DNA of 64,000 nucleotides from Kluyveromyces lactis (Eukaryota > Ascomycota > Saccharomycetes > Saccharomycetales > Saccharomycetaceae), in contig NC_006042.1 of NCBI RefSeq assembly GCF_000002515.2, positions 2,170,001-2,234,000 of the forward strand, written 5' to 3'. The translations under genes were made by a program, and so were the position numbers. This document shows positions 49,920-59,492 of this stretch, in pieces. The first letter of the stretch is position 1. Every line of letters begins with the position of its first letter. The notes beneath the pieces were generated by a model. The model saw nothing but the letters and a program-made list of their open reading frames with translations. It searched no databases and was not told where the DNA came from.

Positions 49920-52268
49920 ATGGGCAGCACAGAAACTCAAAACAATGGTGCTGGTGGTCAGCGTCAAGAGCAAGATAGTGCTCAAAGCAAGGATAAGATG
50001 CCTCCTCCTCAGGGCCAACCCGTGAACCATCCAAATACTTTGACTTCTTTGAACCAGCCACCGGGTAGTGGTCAAAGACAGGATTCTCTTTCAATGTATA
50101 CGAATTTCAATCAGCCAAGGTTGTCTACGGATAGTTCGATTTCTTCGTTTTTGAACATTGATAATCAGCCGGATAACAGAGGGTCTACTTCACAGATGGG
50201 ACAAGTGCCTAGCAACACGGGGCAAGAGTTACCCTATACTAGAGGGTTCTCCATTGTTAATAACCTTTGGAACGCGCCTGCCCCTCATCCGCAGAACGAT
50301 GTCGCCTTCACTACCACAAGAAGACAATCTGAGCAATTGGAACCCTTCATGCCCAAGTTTAATACATCAAGTTTCTCGCAACCTTCAAAGGGTTTACAGC
50401 AGCAAAGGCAGCAGTTTCAACAGCCACAGTTGCAACAGGGACAACAATCTCAATCAGTTCAACAGCAGCAATCCCAACAGCAGCAACAACAGCAGTTACA
50501 GCAACAATATCAACAGCAGCAAGCTCAGCAACAACATCAACAGGCCCAGCAACAGCAACAGCAATCACAGGCTTCACAACATGGCCAGCAATCACAATTC
50601 CAACAGGGAACACAGAATTCACAATCACAGGGCCACCTCCAAGGATCTATCAATAACGCTCTTGGACGTCCAGAATCAGTATCCTCTTCGAAAAGAAACT
50701 CGTTGTATTTCCCTACTTCTGATGCAGATTTAGATTTCTTCAACACGGGGAAACGTAACTCTATCGCAATGAAACCACCATTGATCAAACCAAACGGTAG
50801 CGGACAAAATCAACAAGTTAATGGTGCAGACGATATGGAAGTTCCATTTTTCCAGGGCCCTCTATCGAGGAAGAATTCGATCAAATTCAACCCGGAGGAT
50901 TTTGCTGATTTCCAATTCAAAAGAAGGGATTCTTCTGTCAGAGCTACCCTGGACAACTCAAATTACATGCCTGCTCCTCCAAAGAGAATAAATGATGGTT
51001 CTTTGAGCCCTATCGAACATCAAATGGTAGATAATGAGGACGTTGAAGATGTGGAAACAAGGTTACATAAACACTTATATTCATTGGTGGATAACGTGAA
51101 ACTGGATAAATCACCTCCAAAGAAGAAACAAAAAGCTACTAAGAAACAGAAAAAGGCTACTCAGACTGGTAAAAAGGTCAATGATGACGAACATCAACAT
51201 CATCTTGACAATGGGCAAATGCAATCAGACAACGGAGCTCACATGCAGTCGTTGACACCTCTGAACAATTCCATATCATCGATGGATGACTCTAAGCCTC
51301 TATTGGGTGCTACTAAAGTTGATCAATTAATGTTAGTGATTCAAGCGCGTAAGAATGGTGTCACGGACAAAGTTCCACGTTCTGCTGATGGTTCTCTCTT
51401 ATTGGAATCAGCACCTTCCATCATACCACCTCTATCACAACTAGTAGGTGGTGTTGAAAAGCCGAAATCTAAAGGCGTTAAACAATTCCAATGTCCATAC
51501 TGTCACAAATACTTCACTCAATCCACTCATCTTGAGGTCCATGTAAGATCGCACATTGGCTATAAGCCATTCTCATGTGAATTTTGCGGTAAAAGATTTA
51601 CTCAAGGTGGTAACTTGAGAACGCACATTCGTTTACATACAGGTGAAAAACCTTATGAGTGTGAAAGATGTGGTAGAAAGTTTTCACGTAAGGGCAACTT
51701 GGCAGCGCATAAGTTGACCCATGACAATCTGAAACCGTTCGAGTGTAAGTTGGATGACTGTAACAAGAATTTCACACAATTAGGTAATATGAAGGCACAT
51801 CAAAATAGGTTCCATTTACAAACCTTAAATAGGTTGACACAAAGATTGGCAGAAATGGATCCAAACGAGAACATTTCTCAGAAGGAACGTGAATTGCTAG
51901 ATTACTTTGCTTCTATCTACAGAAACAGTAATCGTGGTATTAAGGGAAGAGGTAAGGGTAATCAAAACATTGTTCCGCTGAACTCGTTCGACAAGCACCA
52001 ACAGATGGATGATCCCAGTGTCAGAGTAGCCGCTAAGGCCTTAGGCTCCCTGACTCAATCAAAGCAACCTTCGCCAATGACATACGAAACAACTTCAAAC
52101 TCCTCTATACCTGACAAGAACAACCAATTTTCTTTTCAAGACAATGAAACTCAATTGGATGATGCTGCATACGCTGCTACAGGTGCTCTTGGCTTAGGAA
52201 GCAGGAACACCAAAACCCCTTCACAAAAGGAGAAGGTTCACTTCAAGGACGTCAATTTCATCAGATAG
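49920..52268 (+). CDS. AZF1: C2H2 zinc-finger transcription factor Azf1
   Basis: The 782-residue protein (S. cerevisiae: 914) has a disordered N-terminal half with a long Gln-rich tract (residues about 160-240) and four C2H2 fingers at about 522-635: CPYCHKYFTQ, CEFCGKRFTQ, CERCGRKFSR and the variant CKLDDCNKNFTQ with HxxxxH. A basic stretch (KKKQKATKKQKKATQTGKK) before the fingers may be nuclear targeting. Azf1 binds AAAAGAAA-like sites and in S. cerevisiae activates carbon and growth genes on glucose and cell-wall genes on non-fermentable carbon. Place equals YOR113W, beside the YOR114W ortholog. Identity rests on synteny and finger number. Confidence 0.93.
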   Translation: MGSTETQNNGAGGQRQEQDSAQSKDKMPPPQGQPVNHPNTLTSLNQPPGSGQRQDSLSMYTNFNQPRLSTDSSISSFLNIDNQPDNRGSTSQMGQVPSNTGQELPYTRGFSIVNNLWNAPAPHPQNDVAFTTTRRQSEQLEPFMPKFNTSSFSQPSKGLQQQRQQFQQPQLQQGQQSQSVQQQQSQQQQQQQLQQQYQQQQAQQQHQQAQQQQQQSQASQHGQQSQFQQGTQNSQSQGHLQGSINNALGRPESVSSSKRNSLYFPTSDADLDFFNTGKRNSIAMKPPLIKPNGSGQNQQVNGADDMEVPFFQGPLSRKNSIKFNPEDFADFQFKRRDSSVRATLDNSNYMPAPPKRINDGSLSPIEHQMVDNEDVEDVETRLHKHLYSLVDNVKLDKSPPKKKQKATKKQKKATQTGKKVNDDEHQHHLDNGQMQSDNGAHMQSLTPLNNSISSMDDSKPLLGATKVDQLMLVIQARKNGVTDKVPRSADGSLLLESAPSIIPPLSQLVGGVEKPKSKGVKQFQCPYCHKYFTQSTHLEVHVRSHIGYKPFSCEFCGKRFTQGGNLRTHIRLHTGEKPYECERCGRKFSRKGNLAAHKLTHDNLKPFECKLDDCNKNFTQLGNMKAHQNRFHLQTLNRLTQRLAEMDPNENISQKERELLDYFASIYRNSNRGIKGRGKGNQNIVPLNSFDKHQQMDDPSVRVAAKALGSLTQSKQPSPMTYETTSNSSIPDKNNQFSFQDNETQLDDAAYAATGALGLGSRNTKTPSQKEKVHFKDVNFIR
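50397..50640 (+). repeat. AZF1: CAG/CAA glutamine-codon repeat within AZF1
   Basis: This imperfect CAG/CAA run encodes more than 40 glutamines, mixed with Ser, Ala and His. CAG and CAA alternate, which limits slippage. It makes the segment prion-like in composition and prone to length change between strains. Confidence 0.9.
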
Positions 52269-52944
52269 TTAATAACTATTGTTAATACCATGAACTTTCA
52301 CGATTTTCACCCCATGCACTTTCAAAAATGAAAATATTTAAATAAACGATTCAACCCCAGCATAATGAAAGTAAATTGCCTTCAGTGATTTCTCAATTCC
52401 CCAGTTGTTTTTTAAAAGCTCAATTTACTCTATTCTTCATTCTTCAATCCTCATCACGGCGATGTGGTGAATATCTCGGACATTATTTCTCTTTTTTTTG
52501 TTAATTTAACAGTTCCCCAGGTTATTAGTTACTAGAATTTTTCTAAATAAATAACTCTAAAAACTTTGTAATATTTTAAACTCAAATCTGTATTCATTGA
52601 CTCTTTTTCAGTGTACAAACTAAACCCTCATCACAGGTGATACAGCACATTATCCTGATTCGTCCTTCCCATATCCCTTCTCGATTATGAATTTTATCCT
52701 GTTATATTGTATGTTATTTCTCAGTGCCACGCGCATTTTTTTTTATTTTCGTGTAATGTAAATAAATCAAAAAAGATGGATTATAGGATATATACCAACG
52801 TCGAACTGAGGGTCAATTATAGATAGACACTGACGTATATTTGGTACTTTCTAAAGGTGTTTTATGTCGAGCAATACATTATTGTTAAAGAGCAAACTCC
52901 CAGTACGAATACAGCGACGGTAGCTGCAAGATACAATCAGTACA
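52269..52944. other. Intergenic region, AZF1 / YOR114W ortholog
   Basis: This 676-bp AT-rich gap between plus-strand genes has several T tracts (52490-52500, 52737-52745) and no ORF that looks like a gene. It holds the AZF1 3' end and the next promoter. I see no clear factor site. Confidence 0.35.
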
Positions 52945-53757
52945 ATGTTAAAAATGTTACCGACTTCGACTCTTCCTGCAAGATTTTCTGTCCTCCAGGT
53001 GACCAACAAGAAATCCTTCAAGAGACTTGATCAGAGACCACTAGATGTATTCCAATATTATTTACAGCTGCAAATCGACAGGCTTAATATTATTGCTGAT
53101 TATAAAGATCATAGGAGTCATATTCCTTTGGTGAGGCGAATAAGGGCAGAATGGGAATCATTATCAATCACGAAAAGAAGGGTTTATCATGCGTTGTTCT
53201 TCAAATTCAATAAGATCGATTTCAGAAAATTAGGAAACGAAGAACTGGCAAGGTACCTTGCAATATCGTGTCCTATTTCAAGTGCATATCTTTTGTTTCG
53301 CTCAAAATATAAACTACAGTTTAATCTAATTTGGGAACAGAGGTACATAAAACAAGAAGAAGCTCCAATGCACCGTCCCACGTACTTGGAAAGACATACT
53401 CCACTTATGAAAATAATATCTCATTCACAGACAAAAATGGATTCTATGCTTAACGCACACCTCAGGTACCAAGAGATGTGTAAATCATGTAAAAAGGTTT
53501 GGAAAGAAAAAGTCACTGACGAGCAAAAGCAGTTGTTGTACGACAAGATAAAGAGCAGCAAGGAACGTTTCAATACTGAAATGCAAATTGAAAGAAAAGA
53601 GTTGGTATTATTGACAAAAGTTTTGGAGGACTCAGTCCCAGAAGACTCCATGGAATCTCTGGCTGACTCGCTCTCGTACCATAATTTCGAACAAAAGAAA
53701 GAAGTCAACAACCATTTGCTAGTGTCCCTTCCATACATACTTCGAAAGAAAAAATAA
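52945..53757 (+). CDS. YOR114W ortholog; possible mitochondrial twin HMG-box-like protein
   Basis: The 270-residue protein lies between AZF1 and TRS33, as YOR114W (294 residues, function unknown) does in S. cerevisiae. The first 30 residues are basic and hydroxylated without acidic residues up to the DQRP turn (MLKMLPTSTLPARFSVLQVTNKK...), a good mitochondrial presequence. Two segments share a W-x-L/V-(S/T)-x-x-K-x-x-Y pattern: RAEWESLSITKRRVYHALFFKF (about 72-93) and KKVWKEKVTDEQKQLLYDKIKS (about 188-210). Each resembles helices 2-3 of an HMG box, as in the mitochondrial DNA packaging protein Abf2. DNA binding is inference; the ortholog call rests on position. Confidence 0.8.
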   Translation: MLKMLPTSTLPARFSVLQVTNKKSFKRLDQRPLDVFQYYLQLQIDRLNIIADYKDHRSHIPLVRRIRAEWESLSITKRRVYHALFFKFNKIDFRKLGNEELARYLAISCPISSAYLLFRSKYKLQFNLIWEQRYIKQEEAPMHRPTYLERHTPLMKIISHSQTKMDSMLNAHLRYQEMCKSCKKVWKEKVTDEQKQLLYDKIKSSKERFNTEMQIERKELVLLTKVLEDSVPEDSMESLADSLSYHNFEQKKEVNNHLLVSLPYILRKKK

Positions 53758-53867
53758 AACATAAACTACTCAAAATATCGCATATACTGTTCATATATAA
53801 ATTGTTGAATAAAAATATCATATAAGCTTTGCATTTCAACCAAGCCTCTATCACCTTTCTTACCTAA

Positions 53868-54680
53868 TCAATCCTGATTATTCTGGAACTGATTTACTTG
53901 AATGTTAAAGTTAAGACCCTTTGGAAATTGGCCAACAGGCTTCTTTTTGTCTTCAGGAATATCGACATAGGTGAATGATACCAAGATATCATCTTCTGGC
54001 ACCCCAAGAGAAGTGAGGATTCCTGAGATAACTCCTAGCGGCACCTGTATATATGGCGACACGGTACTCAATAATTTTTCTTCATCATCGTCCAATGCAA
54101 AATTTTGAATCGGTTGGAATTCATAATCGAAAAGATAGAACACTCCGCGGTGATTCGTCTTCAAATTATCTATCTGTTTCCCATACAGCAGTTTCCAGAC
54201 TTCCTTGCATATGAATCTAACCATTCCTAACGTGTCCATCGAGTTAAATGAAAGATTCGGGTTATTGCTGAAAATTAGTAATTCTGTCATCTTACTGCCT
54301 ATGCCGCTTCCAATCTTGTATAATCTCTCGGTAACTTTTTCCTTTACTTCATCACTGGCATGGCAAAGTTGGGCGATTAGTTTGTGAGAAGGTACATATT
54401 CCAGTTTATTCAAGGATAGTTTGTGTATTTCTTCATTTATTTCGTCAGATGTTGGTTCAACAGACTGCGAACTTACGCTGGAATTTTCATCTAACTGGCT
54501 TAAATTATTCTCAACTGCCATTGACATAGGCACCATTTCATTGAGTAGCCATTGGTATGAAAGAGCATTGACCTTCGGTAACGATTCTTGAAATAATAAA
54601 AACTGCTCTACTATTCTTCGCCTTTCTATCTGTTCTGGAGTATCTACCACCGGATTTCTTTGTGGATTTGAGGATGACAT
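53868..54680 (-). CDS. TRS33: TRAPP complex subunit Trs33
   Basis: From the ATG at 54680 (MSSSNPQRNPVVDTPEQIERR) the protein has 270 residues (S. cerevisiae: 268). The upstream open codons begin with TTG and are not used. It has the Bet3/TRAPP33 fold: ALSYQWLLNEMVPM at the start, a GSGIGSKMTELLIFS segment, FICKEVWKLLYGKQIDNLKTNHRGVFYLFD and a conserved C-terminal IQVPLGVISGILTSLG. Trs33 belongs to the core of TRAPP complexes, the exchange factors for Rab GTPases Ypt1 and Ypt31/32 in ER-Golgi and Golgi traffic. It equals YOR115C and ends block B here. Confidence 0.95.
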   Translation of the reverse strand: MSSSNPQRNPVVDTPEQIERRRIVEQFLLFQESLPKVNALSYQWLLNEMVPMSMAVENNLSQLDENSSVSSQSVEPTSDEINEEIHKLSLNKLEYVPSHKLIAQLCHASDEVKEKVTERLYKIGSGIGSKMTELLIFSNNPNLSFNSMDTLGMVRFICKEVWKLLYGKQIDNLKTNHRGVFYLFDYEFQPIQNFALDDDEEKLLSTVSPYIQVPLGVISGILTSLGVPEDDILVSFTYVDIPEDKKKPVGQFPKGLNFNIQVNQFQNNQD

Positions 54681-54950
54681 CTTTTTAACCTGGATCAATG
54701 ATTCAGAGAGTATGTATACAAAGCCTTTGCTTGATGTTCCTAAGGTTGCTTCTAACCTTTACCTTATACATATAACCTTTTTCTTAACTTGCGTATATGT
54801 GTCATTTCTGTTCTGCCAAATTCGATGTTGAAATTGATTAATTTCATAATTTGATTGATCTACAATCATCGATGGAACGAATAACATATTACAAAGTCAT
54901 AGAAAAAGACGAAGCAATTCAAAACTCGAGGAGTCGAGTGTGGTAATACC

Positions 54951-56900
54951 ATGAGTGAATCGATATCTGTTGGTAATGAAATCAAAGAGGGTTTTCCTGA
55001 GACCAATAAATGGGTTCAAAACAACGTCAAATGGTTATCGACTGTGGAGTCCTTTTACCATGAAAGATCTAAGCTTGAAAAGGAGTACAGTGAAAAATTA
55101 CGTCAATTGACCAAGGAATACTTTGCCAAAAAAAGCGCTGAAACTGTTGCTTTATCTGTTGGTAATTCTCCAACTACCACACCCGGTTCTCTTGAATGTG
55201 CATCACAAGTGGCTTGGAATGAAGTCTTGTCTCAAACTGAATTAATAGCCAAAGATCATGAGAAGTTCTCAAATGACATTGCATTCCACATCTGTGAGCA
55301 ATTGAAAACTTTGACGAACCGATGCAATAGCCTAGTGATTAGTGCTGAAAAGTTGAATGCTGAAGTTTCTGGAAGAAAGACTACATGCTATGAAAACTTA
55401 GAGAAAGCTAAGAAGAGATACTACGATTCTTGTCAAGTTATGGAAACAGCCAGATCAAAGAGTTCTAAATCCAGCTCTGAAAAGGCGCAGAGAAGGCAAG
55501 CTGAAAAAGAGCATGAAATGAACATCAGCAAAAATGACTATCTAACTAAAATCAACCAAGCCAATAGAGTCAAGGACAAATACTTTTTCCAAGATGTGCC
55601 AGAGATCTTAGATATCCTTCAAGACATCAACGAGTCGAGGGCTGCCATGTTAAATATAATATGGAATAAAGCAGGTGTCTTAGAGAGAGAATTGAATAAA
55701 ACAATTGATTCGAGATTGGATGCAGCTGATTCAGTCATAGCCAAAAATAAACCTTATTTGGACACGTCAATGTTCATAAAGCATAACATGAAATCATGGA
55801 AGGAACCCAAAGATTTTCTATACGAACCTTCGAGTGTATGGCACGATGATGAACATTTTGTTGTTAACTCCCAGGTTGAATTACAAGATTTGAGAGTGAA
55901 ACTAGCGAAGGCTCAACAGCAATTGCAACAAACTCAGTATCACATTGAATCAGAGAAAAAATCATTGGGACAGTTGAACACTGACAAATGCAACTTAAAA
56001 GCCCAGGAACAGTATGACCCGATGCAATTTCAAGATATTCTAAAAAACTACATTTCCTCTGTTTCAGGTTTCACTGCATTGGAGCATAAAAAGCTTGAAG
56101 CTGAAGTGGAAGCTGAAAGTATTCAAAACAACGTTGCTGATGATTCAGTCTTGGACACCTCAGAAGTTGATCTATCTCAACCTGAAAAGAAACACGGGCT
56201 TTTGGGGAAATTTAAACAGAACCTGACAATATCGTCTACCCTCAACCCAATAGCGACGAAAACCTCAACAAACAACAATTCTGATACTATTTCAATGGTA
56301 TCTGCAGAAACACAAGCATCCAAGAAGTCGAATAGATTCTCAATTTTCAAGAAAGTTGGTCGCTCAAAGCGAACTGAATCGACCCCATTCGATGATGACT
56401 CCGTATCAGTTGTTCCCTCCAATGCAGAAAGTTTCACACCATCTCAAGAGGTGTCATACAACAATGATGACACTGTGAAAAACACTCCTACTGGAATTAG
56501 AGCCAAAGTACTCTATAGTTATACGAAAAGTGATGCTGATGAAGTATCTGTCAATGGAGACACTGTCGTTACTGTCTTAAACAAAGATGCCGGTAACGGA
56601 TGGTCATTAATTAAGTTGGATACAGGCGAACAGGGCCTGGTTCCTGAAACCTATATTCAGTTACAACAAAGTACCACTCCATCAACTAGTCGTGCACCAC
56701 CACCAAGGGCTCCACAACCTAGAAAGAGTGCTCAAAAGACTATGACCGCAGCCTATCCATACCAGTCTCAGGGTCCAGATGAACTTTCCTTACAGGTTGG
56801 AGATAAGATCAAGGTATTAAAGGAAGATGAAGGAAACGGCTGGACGTTTGGTGAGCTAAACGGGACACAGGGCTTGTTCCCCACCACTTACTGCTCCTAA
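54951..56900 (+). CDS. BZZ1: F-BAR and SH3 protein Bzz1 (actin patch, type I myosin pathway)
   Basis: The 649-residue protein (S. cerevisiae Bzz1: 633) has an N-terminal F-BAR domain (about 1-270: FPETNKWVQNNVKWLSTVESFYHERSKLEKEYSEKLRQL), a coiled coil (about 305-350), a Ser-rich linker, and two SH3 domains at about 515-572 (RAKVLYSYTKSDADEVS, GWSLIKLD) and 597-649 (MTAAYPYQSQGPDELSL, GWTFGELN). Bzz1 bends membrane and relieves inhibition of Las17/WASP at endocytic actin patches. S. cerevisiae BZZ1 is YHR114W beside DMA1, so this gene begins the chr VIII/XIV-type block. Proline-rich partners such as the synaptojanin tail are plausible ligands. Confidence 0.95.
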   Translation: MSESISVGNEIKEGFPETNKWVQNNVKWLSTVESFYHERSKLEKEYSEKLRQLTKEYFAKKSAETVALSVGNSPTTTPGSLECASQVAWNEVLSQTELIAKDHEKFSNDIAFHICEQLKTLTNRCNSLVISAEKLNAEVSGRKTTCYENLEKAKKRYYDSCQVMETARSKSSKSSSEKAQRRQAEKEHEMNISKNDYLTKINQANRVKDKYFFQDVPEILDILQDINESRAAMLNIIWNKAGVLERELNKTIDSRLDAADSVIAKNKPYLDTSMFIKHNMKSWKEPKDFLYEPSSVWHDDEHFVVNSQVELQDLRVKLAKAQQQLQQTQYHIESEKKSLGQLNTDKCNLKAQEQYDPMQFQDILKNYISSVSGFTALEHKKLEAEVEAESIQNNVADDSVLDTSEVDLSQPEKKHGLLGKFKQNLTISSTLNPIATKTSTNNNSDTISMVSAETQASKKSNRFSIFKKVGRSKRTESTPFDDDSVSVVPSNAESFTPSQEVSYNNDDTVKNTPTGIRAKVLYSYTKSDADEVSVNGDTVVTVLNKDAGNGWSLIKLDTGEQGLVPETYIQLQQSTTPSTSRAPPPRAPQPRKSAQKTMTAAYPYQSQGPDELSLQVGDKIKVLKEDEGNGWTFGELNGTQGLFPTTYCS

Positions 56901-57309
56901 TCCTTATAAATAGCTCTTGTGTATGAAAATTTACGTTTATATTTCCAATTTCCCATTATCATTATTTCTATGCTGATTTTAGATTGTAAAAGAGGTGTTC
57001 CGTTGCATGTCCGATCCTACCTATCTAGACGCCTAAGGCCGACTGTAGTTATTACTGATGAGATTTGTTCTTTGCATATAAACCCTGACATCGCACTTAT
57101 TTTGATGCAAGACTGATTTCTAGTTTTTTTAGCTACAGGAAGAGTTGGTTCAACCCTTTAAAAAACGAATTTGGGAAATAAAGGATACATTAGTTATTGA
57201 TAGGCTTTGCTAATAGGAACAAGTAGTTGAAATTTTCCGAGGAACTGACAACAGAGTACCATTAATCTCAACTTGAATATTTCTATATTGTTGGTTCAGA
57301 AGGGCGTTT
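56901..57309. other. Intergenic region, BZZ1 / YNL115C ortholog
   Basis: This 409-bp gap between plus-strand genes shows no recognisable factor site. It holds the BZZ1 3' end and the promoter of the next gene. Confidence 0.3.
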
Positions 57310-59253
57310 ATGGATAAATCATCTTTTTCGGACAGTTCGGTAGTGGCTAGTAGCAGTTCTATAAAATCATCCAATAAACTTGGCAAGATTGGTATGCAAG
57401 AAGGTTCTAATTCGCCAAGAATGAGTGCGGTTCAAAACACCGAGGCGCGGGATTCATCAGAAGCTTCCTTTGAGCATGAACCATTATTAGAAGGACAGAG
57501 ATCAGGGAAATCTTCGCATCGTACCCTAGGAGCCGTTGCACCGCAACCGATCAATGTCTCTAATTCGTCGTCGCCTGGGGATGATTTTTCCGACGATGAT
57601 TCCGAATTGCCCAGGGATCCTTCTGATCTCTTGTACAGTGTCAGACGAGGTTATCGAAATTTCATCCATAAATCAAAGACTCTTTTGAATATTATGATAT
57701 TCATCAATACCTTGTGGTTAGTGACAACTTTCATCAGTGATTTTTTCTTCAACATCAACTTTTTGAGAAACAGAATAACCGGTTTCCAGGACTTGACTCT
57801 TATTTTTGTTTCAATTGTTGCCAACAGTTTAACTCTATGGTTTAACAAAATTGGTTATTATTCCTCTTTGGATCAGTATTTGAACGTGGTTCTTTGTGGA
57901 TTGACATTGTTCAACTTACTTACAAATTTACTTGTGAAATACATCCGTCAACGTATCGGGTTATTAGGAGTGTGCACTTATTTATGGGCTGCAGTATCGT
58001 TTGCTGTTAGTGCTGTCATGGATCGTTATCTATATTACTTCAATACAAAGTTCCACCCTAACAATTACGATGACGCTGAAGCAGATAATGACGAAAATTC
58101 ACCGCATCCTAACGAACATAGTCACAAGAGCATCAGAAATCGTCACACCCTAACCGAATGGGTTAGTATTGGGTTTAGAACAACTGTTAAAGGTGTGTTG
58201 TTAGTATTTTTCATTTTGTTCACATTAAACAATGTTCTTTTCTCTCTTGATTCCATATTGACCACTAAGCAGGTAGCACAGGTTTCAACTGAGGCAAATG
58301 CAGCAAGCTACGATGCATTCCATTGGGTAGATGCTGATCACAATTATCAAATTCATTTAAAGTGTTATGGTGACGTATTTGATGCAGAAGGATCCGAAGA
58401 CGACAGACAACCTATTGTTCTTTTCGAACATGGAGGGGCAGATACGGCATTTTTGTCTGCCACATGGATTCAAGAACTTTATCATTTGAACAGAGTTCAA
58501 AGATATTGTGTGTACGAAAGGCCTGGTTATGGTCTATCCGATTCCCCACCTGCACCGGTGTCAATTTCTATGATGGCAGATGCTTTGAAACACGTCTTAT
58601 TGAAGGAGGCAAACATTACGGGCCCCTTCACTACTGTAGGGTATGACATGGGAGGCCTTTTCACTCAAGTATTCACAGCTAAGAACATTGATTTGGTCGA
58701 AAGCATGCTTCTTGTTGAATCGTGGCACCCAGATTTGCTATTGAAGAACTACATTTCAAGATTGTTACCGGGGGATGACAATGATGATCCTGATGATTAT
58801 AGTAAATTACCAGATGAGATCAATAGACATAACGGATTCGTTATTTGGTGGAAGGGTATTTTATCAACGTTCAATATTAAGTTACAAACCTCTTGGTTAC
58901 TAGCTCATCACGGCTCAAAAGAGAGAATTTATGGTCGTGATATGATCTATCAAGGTAAATATTTGCGAATCAAATTCTTGGAGAGTGTAACGAGCTCCTT
59001 ATTGAGTTATAAAGATGTCTTGAACAGCTTAGAAAACCTAAGAGAAATAAAAATGAGTGTTGTAAGCAGTAATGAGCTAATAAAAAAGTCTCCTCAATGG
59101 GGAAACTGGCAAAGGGAGTTGTCCAAAATTTCATCCAAGACACAGGAATGGAAAATCGTCGATGGAGGGCACCAAATCTACAAGTATGGGCTTGGAAAGC
59201 AGCAAGCACAGGACGTCCTTTTGAGATTGATTGGTGAGAAAGACAGATACTAA
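57310..59253 (+). CDS. YNL115C-type membrane protein with alpha/beta-hydrolase domain
   Basis: The 647-residue protein (S. cerevisiae YNL115C: 644, uncharacterised) has a Ser-rich cytosolic N-terminus (about 1-120), about five hydrophobic segments between 125 and 320, then an alpha/beta-hydrolase domain. Hydrolase elements are VLFEHGGADTAF (oxyanion region, about 375), CVYERPGYGLSDSP (about 400), a nucleophile elbow GYDMGG with Asp at residue 446, and a late catalytic-type histidine in VDGGHQIYKYG (about 620). An Asp at the elbow occurs in epoxide hydrolase- and dehalogenase-type enzymes, where lipases have Ser. It could be a membrane-bound lipid or epoxide hydrolase; substrate unknown. Neighbours BZZ1 and DMA1/2 fit YNL115C-YNL116W. 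Confidence 0.88.
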   Translation: MDKSSFSDSSVVASSSSIKSSNKLGKIGMQEGSNSPRMSAVQNTEARDSSEASFEHEPLLEGQRSGKSSHRTLGAVAPQPINVSNSSSPGDDFSDDDSELPRDPSDLLYSVRRGYRNFIHKSKTLLNIMIFINTLWLVTTFISDFFFNINFLRNRITGFQDLTLIFVSIVANSLTLWFNKIGYYSSLDQYLNVVLCGLTLFNLLTNLLVKYIRQRIGLLGVCTYLWAAVSFAVSAVMDRYLYYFNTKFHPNNYDDAEADNDENSPHPNEHSHKSIRNRHTLTEWVSIGFRTTVKGVLLVFFILFTLNNVLFSLDSILTTKQVAQVSTEANAASYDAFHWVDADHNYQIHLKCYGDVFDAEGSEDDRQPIVLFEHGGADTAFLSATWIQELYHLNRVQRYCVYERPGYGLSDSPPAPVSISMMADALKHVLLKEANITGPFTTVGYDMGGLFTQVFTAKNIDLVESMLLVESWHPDLLLKNYISRLLPGDDNDDPDDYSKLPDEINRHNGFVIWWKGILSTFNIKLQTSWLLAHHGSKERIYGRDMIYQGKYLRIKFLESVTSSLLSYKDVLNSLENLREIKMSVVSSNELIKKSPQWGNWQRELSKISSKTQEWKIVDGGHQIYKYGLGKQQAQDVLLRLIGEKDRY

Positions 59254-59492
59254 ATGAGAAACATATGTAACATCTTAAGTAATGTACTCCTCTTTTCTAA
59301 CATACCAGTTTTACTTCCCATTACAAACCGCTTTAGGTACATTTATACCATCACAATCACCGACGAGGACTACGTTGTAAGAAAAAAAAATACGGAAAAT
59401 ACTGAAAGAATTGAATATATATATATATATATGACTATGATATATATGTGCTTTAAGATTAATAACTTTCAGAACATCTGAAACTGGCCTGT
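59254..59492. other. Convergent intergenic region with TA repeat
   Basis: This 239-bp AT-rich gap between convergent genes contains a TA dinucleotide run at about 59414-59432 that can serve as a polyadenylation efficiency element for either gene. Confidence 0.5.

Noticed and set aside
54681-54698. Upstream extensions of TRS33, LEU4, MNE1 and the YOR342C ortholog
   Set aside because: These begin at TTG codons; the first ATG gives family-like lengths and starts.
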